Part shown: one piece after another, positions 1 through 5,605 of the stretch | How positions within the stretch are numbered: the stretch's first letter is position 1 | How the letters are laid out: each line of letters starts with the position of its first letter | Assembly: GCA_002868985.1 (NCBI GenBank) | Contig: PKTV01000162.1 | Coordinates: 1-9,479 of the forward strand | Direction of reading: 5' to 3' | Length of the DNA: 9,479 nt | DNA from: Desulfobacteraceae bacterium | GTDB lineage: Bacteria > Desulfobacterota > Desulfobacteria > Desulfobacterales > UBA11574 | The notes under the pieces: model-generated | Databases searched by the model: none | What the model was told of the DNA's origin: nothing | The model's input: only the letters and a program-made list of their open reading frames with translations | Translations under genes and position numbers: made by a program

Positions 1-59
1 CGGACTCTGAGTCTCTTTTTTTACATGATCCGTGGTAATTCGGAGAGAAAGGAGGAGCC

Positions 60-548
60 ATGTATTTTCAACAAGCAGATCTTTTTTGGGATATGAATAG
101 AAATTTTGTAAAGAAAGTGATGGAGGCTGCAGAAAAAGAATCTCATCCGAAAGGACATTTTCTTTTTCATGAAGGAGATCCCGCCACTTATTTTTACATT
201 TTAATTAAAGGGCGAATTAAGCTAACCATCGGTGAGGTCGGCCAGATGGTTCATACCGTCGATCATGCAGGAGAAGCTTTCGGTTGGTCGAGTCTTATCG
301 ACCGGGATGTTTATTCTGCATCAGCGGAATGCACAAAAGACGCAATATTGCAAAAATTTGACAGAAGAACTTTACAAAAGATAATAGAAGAAGACTCGTC
401 AAACGGAATCATCTTCTATAAACGCCTGGCGGGTACGATCGGCTATCGTTTACTTTGCAGTTACAAAATGAGCAGCGCTTCGTCCATAGCGGATACTTCA
501 CCAACCTTAGGTTCCGGCCAGATTGAGCACTCTGAAGCTGTCGCATAA
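60..548 (+). CDS. Cyclic nucleotide-binding (CNB/cupin-like) domain protein without DNA-binding domain
   Basis: This 162-residue protein is a single Crp/Fnr-type sensor domain. Residues about 25-110 form the double-stranded beta-helix, with the hinge-like FHEGD (36-40) and the phosphate-cassette region GEAFGW (71-76) followed by YSASA (85-89). The tail (about 111-135) looks like the C-helix. A flexible Ser/Thr-rich end follows, with no helix-turn-helix, so it is unlikely to bind DNA itself. The Arg expected in a cAMP-binding RTA/RSA motif is absent, so the ligand, if any, is unknown. The start is supported by a strong AAGGAGG ribosome site just before the ATG. A gene for an ABM-domain protein follows 134 nt downstream on the same strand. 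Its role is probably sensory or as a regulatory partner. The family call is firm; the function is not known. Confidence 0.85.
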   Translation: MYFQQADLFWDMNRNFVKKVMEAAEKESHPKGHFLFHEGDPATYFYILIKGRIKLTIGEVGQMVHTVDHAGEAFGWSSLIDRDVYSASAECTKDAILQKFDRRTLQKIIEEDSSNGIIFYKRLAGTIGYRLLCSYKMSSASSIADTSPTLGSGQIEHSEAVA

Positions 549-682
549 TTTTACTTCTCATTGATAAGAATTAAAATCGGTCAATAAAGGGATGCCGTTA
601 GCTATTTCGATTTCCATTTCTTCGGGCTTTAGTGTTTCAAATCATCTCCCATTATTCACCGAGGTAACGAAAGGAGAGCATT

Positions 683-979
683 ATGGCAGTCAAAGTCTTA
701 ATCAAGAGAAAAATAAAAGACGGTAAGCTGAACGAGGCTTCTAAACTCCTTATCAAAGCACGGTATGCTGCCATGGGGCAGCAGGGTTATATTTCATCGG
801 AGACGCTGACTGACTGCGACGATCCCAATAAGGTGGTGGTAATATCCATGTGGCAGAAAATCGGGAATTGGAATCAATGGAAAAGTAGTGATTTGAGATC
901 GGAAACCGAAGCTGGTTTTAAAGCGTTGCTTGATGGATCGACCAATTACGAAACCTATAACTTAGGATTGGTGCTTTGA
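683..979 (+). CDS. Antibiotic biosynthesis monooxygenase (ABM) domain protein
   Basis: The 98-residue product matches the small ferredoxin-like ABM fold (dimeric alpha-beta barrel). It opens with a beta strand, AVKVLIKRKI, then a helix rich in Lys/Ala/Leu. A GYISSETL strand (about 35-42) follows, then VVVISMWQ (51-58) with the typical W, and a helix containing NQWKSSD (64-70). The whole protein is this one domain. ABM proteins include quinol monooxygenases and haem-degrading enzymes, but many single-domain members have no known substrate. No haem or quinone ligand can be assigned here. The start follows a good GAAAGGAGAG ribosome site. It may share a transcript with the CNB-domain gene upstream, although the 134-nt gap allows its own promoter. 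It ends facing the convergent Grx-TrxR gene. Confidence 0.8.
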   Translation: MAVKVLIKRKIKDGKLNEASKLLIKARYAAMGQQGYISSETLTDCDDPNKVVVISMWQKIGNWNQWKSSDLRSETEAGFKALLDGSTNYETYNLGLVL

Positions 980-1004
980 CCGGGCCAATTCAAAACAATC
1001 TGCA

Positions 1005-1078
1005 CAGCTTGCTGAAGCGAAGCAGATTTGTCCGGCTGTGTCGTGCGTCGGAAACCCCGCTTCGCTTCAACAATGCTG
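1005..1078. terminator. Long hairpin between convergent genes, possible bidirectional terminator
   Basis: The left arm CAGCTTGCTGAAGCGAAGC (1005-1023) pairs with a right arm ending AACAATGCTG (1059-1078), with one bulged base and one mismatch. Inside the 35-nt loop, TCCG (1031-1034) can pair with CGGA (1049-1052). The hairpin sits in the 123-nt gap between the ends of the ABM gene (+) and the Grx-TrxR gene (-). No long T run follows on either side, so it is not a textbook intrinsic terminator and could instead be a small intergenic repeat. Confidence 0.45.
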
Positions 1079-1102
1079 AGGGATGCTTACTTTTCGAACC
1101 TT

Positions 1103-2344
1103 TCACATAGTTTTTAAATACTCTCGTATGATCAAAGTTGCACTTGCTCCTTCACCTGCGGCACTCGCCACCTGTTTGGTGCTTTTGTCTCTCACATCGC
1201 CTGCAGCAAAAATGCCCGGTACACTCGTCTCTAAAATGTGAGGGTCTCGATCCGCATAATCTTTTGGTCGCTCCCCCCTGTGCAACAGATCGTGACCGGT
1301 AACAACAAAACCCCATTGATCCAGAACAACACCGCTTCCTTCAAGGAAACCGGTATTCGGTGTCAAGCCAACAAATATAAAGGCGCCGTCCACCGGCAAT
1401 GTTTCCTCTGAACCGGTCTTATTGTTTAAAAGCCGTATCCCTGAAAGTTTGGCATCTTCTCCGATGAATTCCTTAACTTCAGTGTGCCAGCGAATATCGA
1501 TTTTAGAATTACTGAAGACACTCTCCTGAATAATCTTAGAGGCCTTGAATCGAGAGTTTCGCACCAGTATGGTGACCTTCTCTGCAAACTTGGTAAGCAG
1601 CAAACTTTCTTCGGTGGCGCTGTTCCCGCCGCCGATTACGGCAACCCGCTTGTTCACATAAAAGGGTCCATCGCAGGTAGCACAAAAATGAACTCCAGCG
1701 CCAAGATACTCGTTTTCACCAGGTACGTTTAAACGCTTATAGCGGCTTCCGGTGGCAATAAGCAGCGCTCGAGCGCTATACACCTGACCATCTTCGGTTT
1801 TCACACGGTGATAATTTTCATGGCGCCGGACTTCTATGATCTCCTGAGCCTGCAACAACTCAACCCCAAATCTTTCAGCCTGCAAACGCAACCGTCTGGA
1901 GAACTCAATGCCCGCCACACCATCGGGGAACCCGGGCATGTTGTCCAGTTTTTCAGTGCCGGCGGCCTGTCCACCGAAAGCGGCACGCTCTATGACCAGG
2001 GTGTCGATATATTCGCGAGCCGCGTAAAAGGCCGCGGTGAGCCCCGCCGGACCACCCCCCAGAACCAATAAATCATAATGACTGCGACTGGCAGAGGTCT
2101 TCAATTCCAGTTTGGCTGCCAGTTCAGCGTTGCTCGGTTCAACCAGAAAAGATCCATCACCGAATACAATGGTAGGAATAATGCGTTTTCCTTTGTTTGT
2201 CTTGATCACGAATTCTTCGGCTTCTTTGTCTGTTTCGATATCCACCCAGTTATAGGGAATCTGGTGCTCACCCAAAAACTGTTTGCTCTGTCGGCAATCA
2301 GGACACCAATGGGCACCATAAACCGTAATCTCAGGGTTTGTCAT
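1103..2344 (-). CDS. Glutaredoxin-like domain fused to thioredoxin reductase (FAD-dependent)
   Basis: This is a 413-residue fusion. Residues 1-80 are a glutaredoxin/mycoredoxin-like domain with a CPDC redox pair (C14, C17) and the cis-Pro segment IIPTIVFG. Residues 90-413 are a low-molecular-weight thioredoxin reductase: FAD motif GGGPAGL (96-102), redox-active CATC (C221-C224), second dinucleotide motif GGGNSA (238-243) and FAD-binding GDVRDK (382-387). It presumably passes electrons from a pyridine nucleotide via FAD and CATC to CPDC in the cytoplasm. The usual NADPH motif HRRxxxR is altered to VRNSRFK (261-267), so cofactor preference is uncertain. About 14 extra residues precede ETSVPGIFAAGD. 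I chose the ATG at 2344 because AGAGG lies just upstream; an in-frame ATG at 2368 has no ribosome site. The gene is 120 nt downstream of the EI24-like gene. Confidence 0.9.
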   Translation of the reverse strand: MTNPEITVYGAHWCPDCRQSKQFLGEHQIPYNWVDIETDKEAEEFVIKTNKGKRIIPTIVFGDGSFLVEPSNAELAAKLELKTSASRSHYDLLVLGGGPAGLTAAFYAAREYIDTLVIERAAFGGQAAGTEKLDNMPGFPDGVAGIEFSRRLRLQAERFGVELLQAQEIIEVRRHENYHRVKTEDGQVYSARALLIATGSRYKRLNVPGENEYLGAGVHFCATCDGPFYVNKRVAVIGGGNSATEESLLLTKFAEKVTILVRNSRFKASKIIQESVFSNSKIDIRWHTEVKEFIGEDAKLSGIRLLNNKTGSEETLPVDGAFIFVGLTPNTGFLEGSGVVLDQWGFVVTGHDLLHRGERPKDYADRDPHILETSVPGIFAAGDVRDKSTKQVASAAGEGASATLIIREYLKTM

Positions 2345-2464
2345 AACCGACCTCTCTTCATTTGGCATGTTTTGAGTCCATTAGCAGGACAATCGTCATC
2401 CACATTCAAGGTAATGATTTCTCAGACTTTCATCATTCTTTATTTAAATATTAGATTGGATATT

Positions 2465-3196
2465 CTAGGATTGAGATGTTTCGGCGTCTATACGCTCGAT
2501 ATAATATAGAGTGGCCCCCACCGGCGCAAAGGATAAAAAAAGTATGTTTAGAACCGGAATCAGAAACCACAGCCCGAAACCGAGGTGAAAACCAAGATTC
2601 TTAACCAGAAATTTAAACCGGTTTCCGAAGGATTCGTGTCTTCTAGCCGGGATCAGGTCCGTGTTGTCCCAGGCCAGGAAAACCCCGGCCGCGAGGGCTG
2701 AAATAATCGTAGTTATAGGAGACAACGGCGTGAGCCATCCCATAACCATGAGTATCAAGGCAATCATTATCGGAATAACAGCTCTGGGAATTTCCTGTCT
2801 GAGCAGATAGAAAAAATACTTAAACCAGGACATGTGTTTGGCTTCTTTTTCCCGACCGGTCACCCGCTGTTCAGTAATCCTGGACATGGTATCCATGATC
2901 ATGACGCTGAATAAAATCTGTGCAATGAGAAATGAAATCACCGCCGAAAGTCCCATAAGCAATAAGGTCAAAAGCCAGGAAACAACATACCACAACCAGA
3001 CAATCCAGTTGCTCTCCGGTTTTCCCCATAAAAGGTTCAGAATTTCATTGTGATATTTAAGGATAAGGCTTGCCGACACAACCGTGAATATTAAAACGAC
3101 GAGAAATCGAACAAATCCCAAAAATAGGAGCATCGGCGTCTTCAATCCTAGTTTCAGTCCTCTGTAATTGTATGTGATGCCGCTGATCAAGTTCAT
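2465..3196 (-). CDS. EI24/CysZ-family integral membrane protein
   Basis: The 243-residue product is strongly hydrophobic. Membrane segments lie at roughly 22-46, 64-98, 137-175 (two spans) and 200-232, with a polar central loop (ITEQRVTGREKEAKH, about 107-121). The start, GITYNYRGLKLGLK, and the late segment AWDNTDLIPARRHESF, followed by a final hydrophobic stretch ending in PVGATLYYIE, are characteristic of the EI24 domain. That family includes E. coli CysZ, a sulfate permease, but many distant members have no proven substrate. Sulfate or other anion transport is therefore only a possibility, and the CysZ symbol is not justified. An AGG lies about 11 nt before the ATG, a modest ribosome site. 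The gene is separated from HD-GYP upstream by 136 nt and from Grx-TrxR downstream by 120 nt, so it may be a single unit. Confidence 0.8.
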   Translation of the reverse strand: MNLISGITYNYRGLKLGLKTPMLLFLGFVRFLVVLIFTVVSASLILKYHNEILNLLWGKPESNWIVWLWYVVSWLLTLLLMGLSAVISFLIAQILFSVMIMDTMSRITEQRVTGREKEAKHMSWFKYFFYLLRQEIPRAVIPIMIALILMVMGWLTPLSPITTIISALAAGVFLAWDNTDLIPARRHESFGNRFKFLVKNLGFHLGFGLWFLIPVLNILFLSFAPVGATLYYIERIDAETSQS

Positions 3197-3246
3197 GAAT
3201 CCAATACCTGAATTTTGTATGAAAATTAATAAGCTTTTTTAGAAAA

Positions 3247-3265
3247 TTGAAACGCTCAGCTTAGG
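3247..3265 (+). repeat. Single copy of the MITE-like element end
   Basis: TTGAAACGCTCAGCTTAGG matches the right end of the element at 5391-5409 at 18 of 19 positions, in the same orientation. It lies in the 136-nt gap between the HD-GYP gene end and the EI24 gene start. No good inverted partner was found; CCTGAATTTTG at 3207-3217 is only a weak match. It may be a solo or decayed element end, or a shared regulatory site. Confidence 0.45.
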
Positions 3266-3332
3266 GAATAATATATTTCGTCTTTATACAGATGTCTATG
3301 GTTTTTTTATTTGAATTCCCCATTCTTTGTAT

Positions 3333-4613
3333 TCATTCTACAAGGCGCTGGAGAACTGTCTGAAACACATGATAGTCACGGGTGGCTTCCTTTTGGGCCG
3401 AATCGCGAATGTCATTCATCTTGGCATAATGTTTAAAAACCACATCGACCAGACTATTATCCAATTCACCGGCATCCACCATCGATTGCAACACCGCTTT
3501 GGTGTCTTTAGTATCCATTCCCTTCCGGTAGGGTCGATTTTCCGTCAACGCCGTAAAAACATCGGCGACGGCCATAATTCTTGAGCCAAGAGGCAATTCG
3601 TCCGATGTCAACCCAAAAGGATATCCCGTACCATTGAGCCGTTCTTGATGTAATGCTCCCCAGGAACCTGCGACTCTGAGCATTTCAAGAGGTTCGAGAA
3701 CCCGATACGTATGATAAACATGAGAACGCATAATAAACCGTTCGTTATCGGTAAGCTTGTCCTGTTTATCAAGAATTTCAGAAGGGATGGCAAGCTTGCC
3801 GAGATCATGCAAATAAGCGGCAATTTCAATAAGCCGTCGTTCATGTTTTGAAAACCCCGACAATCTTGACAGCTCAACGGCCACCGCGGCTACCCCGTTG
3901 GAATGTGCCGCCGTAAATTTGCTTTTGAAATCGATCAGACGGCACACAAACCGAGAAAAATCAACCATTTCTTCGATTGTAAGTTCCTTTGTCCGATACA
4001 AAACCGTCCGTTTTAAAATCTCTTCCATGGATCCTGACATGATATCTAACCAGATATGTTCTCTATTGGCCATGTTTATCAAGGCGTCAACATACTCAGG
4101 AACGAAAACATCACCTTTGTGCTCTGAAATCTCACGGCAAATATCGCGCACTTGACTAAGAACCGGGGCCTTCCTGGATATTTTGACCGCCACTCGATCC
4201 GCCAGATGGATGATATGACTTCCGTTGGGAACAGATTCACCATTTTGAAAGGCCCCTTCTCCATTTTTCCAGTGAACATGGTGAAACTTTATCAGTCTGG
4301 CGATACTCGAAAATGGTGTAAATGTTTCAAGGATGAAACTGCCGGCCACGGAATGCTCCCCGGGTTTTGTATCCTCAAATTCAAGCAGGTCCAGCCGATC
4401 CTGGAGGGAGAATGCACCGATATCATGCAATGACCCGGCGAGAAAAAGCTCATATTTTTGGTCAGCCGACAACTGGAGCTGTTCACCCAATCGATAGGCC
4501 AAATAGGCAACCTGCATATGGTGATTTCCAACAACCGGACTCATCATATCGATAACTCTGGCTATGGAAACCACCATGTCGAAGATATTGACCCGAAGTT
4601 TATCAGCAGCCAC
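3333..4613 (-). CDS. Tandem HD domain / HD-GYP phosphohydrolase
   Basis: The 426-residue cytosolic protein has two HD-type halves. The first (about 25-150) has H32, H63-D64, H87, H111-H112 and D139, a full-looking metal set, but HDIGA replaces HDxGK and there is no GYP motif. The second (about 225-370) is a recognisable HD-GYP domain: H237, H269-D270 with K273 (HDLGK), H298, HQERLNGTGYP (322-332) and D351. HD-GYP enzymes hydrolyse cyclic di-GMP or related cyclic dinucleotides. Here the usual HHE is HQE and DG is NG, so activity of this half is plausible but not certain. There are no receiver or membrane domains. The start is GTG; an AAAAGGA ribosome site stands 8 nt before it, and no better ATG fits. 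The TerB-like gene ends 25 nt upstream, so the two are probably cotranscribed. Confidence 0.88.
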   Translation of the reverse strand: MAADKLRVNIFDMVVSIARVIDMMSPVVGNHHMQVAYLAYRLGEQLQLSADQKYELFLAGSLHDIGAFSLQDRLDLLEFEDTKPGEHSVAGSFILETFTPFSSIARLIKFHHVHWKNGEGAFQNGESVPNGSHIIHLADRVAVKISRKAPVLSQVRDICREISEHKGDVFVPEYVDALINMANREHIWLDIMSGSMEEILKRTVLYRTKELTIEEMVDFSRFVCRLIDFKSKFTAAHSNGVAAVAVELSRLSGFSKHERRLIEIAAYLHDLGKLAIPSEILDKQDKLTDNERFIMRSHVYHTYRVLEPLEMLRVAGSWGALHQERLNGTGYPFGLTSDELPLGSRIMAVADVFTALTENRPYRKGMDTKDTKAVLQSMVDAGELDNSLVDVVFKHYAKMNDIRDSAQKEATRDYHVFQTVLQRLVE

Positions 4614-4638
4614 GGCTTTTATCCTTTTACAATTGTCC

Positions 4639-5103
4639 TCATCTTTGACTTGAATGTTTCACCTTTAATTTCGCATCGATGAGTTGGTTGTGGGAAACAC
4701 GCAGTAAGTTCTTAAGCTTGTTCATCAGATAATGTTCGTATTGGTCCATTTTTCCGTCGACGTAAACGATCTGCCACAGGGTCTCAATGATCTCCGTTTT
4801 TTCTTCATTGGAGTAATTTTCGTTGATCAGTCTGGCAAATTGCCATAAGTCGACACTATCTTCCAGTTGCTTTTCAGCCTCTACTATCAGCGCATCTATG
4901 TTTTCTCGGGATAGGCCATATTTTTCTTTTAGAATCGAAATAACAGTCTCCATTTCTTCTTTTGTGAATGTTCCATCTATGCGCGCGATTTCAACAAGCA
5001 GGGCGCAGGTAGCGACATGTATGTCGTGACCTGTTTCCTGTCCGTTAGCATCCGGGCTTCCCAATTTTTCTTTACTAAAAAAACGCTTTACGATATTAAG
5101 CAT
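4639..5103 (-). CDS. TerB-family protein (tellurite resistance TerB / DjlA N-terminal-like fold)
   Basis: The 154-residue, mainly helical protein has two similar halves. ALLVEIARIDGTFTKEE (34-50) and TLWQIVYVDGKMDQYE (108-123) each carry the DG-turn plus downstream Glu typical of TerB-like domains, where acidic residues are thought to bind metal. The N-terminus (MLNIVKRFFSKEK) is basic and amphipathic and could touch the membrane. TerB-like proteins occur in tellurite/phage resistance clusters, but solitary ones like this, without TerCDE neighbours, are common, so a tellurite role should not be assumed. The ATG is preceded by a strong GAGGAG site. The gene is first of a probable two-gene unit with the HD-GYP protein. 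Its upstream region abuts the end of the MITE-like element, which may contribute to its promoter. Confidence 0.82.
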   Translation of the reverse strand: MLNIVKRFFSKEKLGSPDANGQETGHDIHVATCALLVEIARIDGTFTKEEMETVISILKEKYGLSRENIDALIVEAEKQLEDSVDLWQFARLINENYSNEEKTEIIETLWQIVYVDGKMDQYEHYLMNKLKNLLRVSHNQLIDAKLKVKHSSQR

Positions 5104-5147
5104 TTCAGGTTCTCCTCACACGATTTTATTCCCTGATCCATAAGTTA

Positions 5148-5174
5148 TTTATACCTAAATTGAGCGATTGTCGA
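5148..5174 (-). promoter_or_regulatory. Possible promoter for the TerB/HD-GYP unit at the element boundary
   Basis: On the minus strand TCGACA (5174-5169) is followed after 15 nt by TATAAA (5153-5148), about 45 nt before the TerB-like start codon. The -35-like part lies inside the MITE-like element and the -10-like part is in its flank. The spacing is short of the usual 17 nt, so this is tentative. Confidence 0.25.
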
Positions 5175-5259
5175 GTTTGCCGAAGATGCAAGACATGAGA
5201 CATGCAGCCGTAGTCTACTACTGCAAATGTCTCATAACGCAGCAGATTCGGTAAACTCG
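5172..5259. repeat. Long imperfect hairpin inside the MITE-like element
   Basis: CGAGTTTGCCGAA (5172-5184) pairs with TTCGGTAAACTCG (5247-5259) at 12 of 13 positions; the odd pair would be G-U in RNA. Closer in, ATGAGACATGCAG (5195-5207) pairs with the segment 5221-5235 except for a two-base bulge. The whole could fold into one long stem with a loop near 5208-5220. There is no T run after it, so it does not resemble an intrinsic terminator. Confidence 0.6.
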
Positions 5260-5271
5260 GCAAGCCCGAAG

Positions 5272-5326
5272 GGTCTCAAATGGTGACAATTTTTTGCTTA
5301 ATTAAATCCACCGATTAGATGAGACC
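5272..5326. repeat. Second inverted repeat in the MITE-like element
   Basis: GGTCTCA (5272-5278) and TGAGACC (5320-5326) are perfect inverted copies separated by 41 AT-rich bases. The core TGAGAC/GTCTCA is shared with the larger hairpin next to it, at 5196-5201 and 5229-5234, so alternative pairings between the two structures are possible. Confidence 0.4.
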
Positions 5327-5462
5327 TATTAGCGACCTTAGCAATGTATATTTATTTATAATTATTGCTTTTTTATAGCCCTGTCATTATTTGAAACGCT
5401 CAGTTTAGGTTATACTTAAACGCCTTGCACTTGCAATTTATTTTTTTTTGTCATTCATCCTC

Positions 5463-5570
5463 ATGCATGTTCTGGTACATGTCATCATATACGCGGAAGT
5501 GAATCCGGATTACACGGTCAGACCCGAGCCTGAGGAGATCATCGGCGTACTGAAGGGATTGTTATCTTAA
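5463..5570 (+). pseudogene. Unrecognised 35-codon open frame, probable coding remnant
   Basis: An ATG at 5463 opens a 35-codon frame ending in TAA. It begins MHVLVHVIIYAEV and ends with an acidic, Pro-rich helix-like tail containing RPEPEEIIGVLKG. The tail reads like the C-terminus of a real protein, and the stretch is richer in G and C than its AT-rich surroundings. No ribosome site precedes the ATG, and the open frame upstream is a run of T-rich codons up to a stop near 5406. I do not recognise the family. It is most likely a leftover fragment rather than an expressed small protein, though a short membrane-anchored peptide cannot be excluded. Confidence 0.25.
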
Positions 5571-5605
5571 CCTCTAAAAATTTAAAACATTAAACTCTTT
5601 GAACT

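Larger units (their letters stand above)
5149..5414. mobile_element. MITE-like non-autonomous element with inverted ends and 5-bp duplication
   Basis: CCTAAATTGAGCG (5154-5166) and CGCTCAGTTTAGG (5397-5409) are inverted copies of each other at 12 of 13 positions. The five bases immediately outside are TTATA on both sides (5149-5153 and 5410-5414), as expected of a target-site duplication. The 256-bp body has no credible gene; it holds a long imperfect hairpin (5172-5259) and a second inverted repeat (5272-5278 with 5320-5326). A partial copy of the right end occurs at 3247-3265. TTATA is a low-complexity word, so the duplication could be chance. No transposase family is inferred. Confidence 0.55.

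Noticed and set aside
3..23. Small hairpin GACT/AGTC followed by a T run at the left edge
   Set aside because: The visible stem is only four base pairs; it may be part of a terminator cut by the window edge but cannot be supported.
561..589. Possible promoter TTGATA-17-ATAAAG before the ABM gene
   Set aside because: The -10 match is poor and the region is AT-rich, so it is not separable from chance.
2345..2368. Upstream in-frame ATG for the Grx-TrxR gene, adding eight residues
   Set aside because: No ribosome site precedes it, whereas AGAGG lies just before the ATG at 2344, which also begins directly before the Grx fold.
1484..2509. Several plus-strand open frames opposite the Grx-TrxR gene
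   Set aside because: The minus strand carries unmistakable conserved redox and FAD motifs; the plus frames have no recognisable domains or ribosome sites.
3207..3265. A second, about 60-bp element with left end CCTGAATTTTG
   Set aside because: The inverted match to the right end is too weak and the flanking AATA words are AT-rich enough to be chance.
5438..5450. Nine-T run as an intrinsic terminator
   Set aside because: No stem of useful length lies directly before it.
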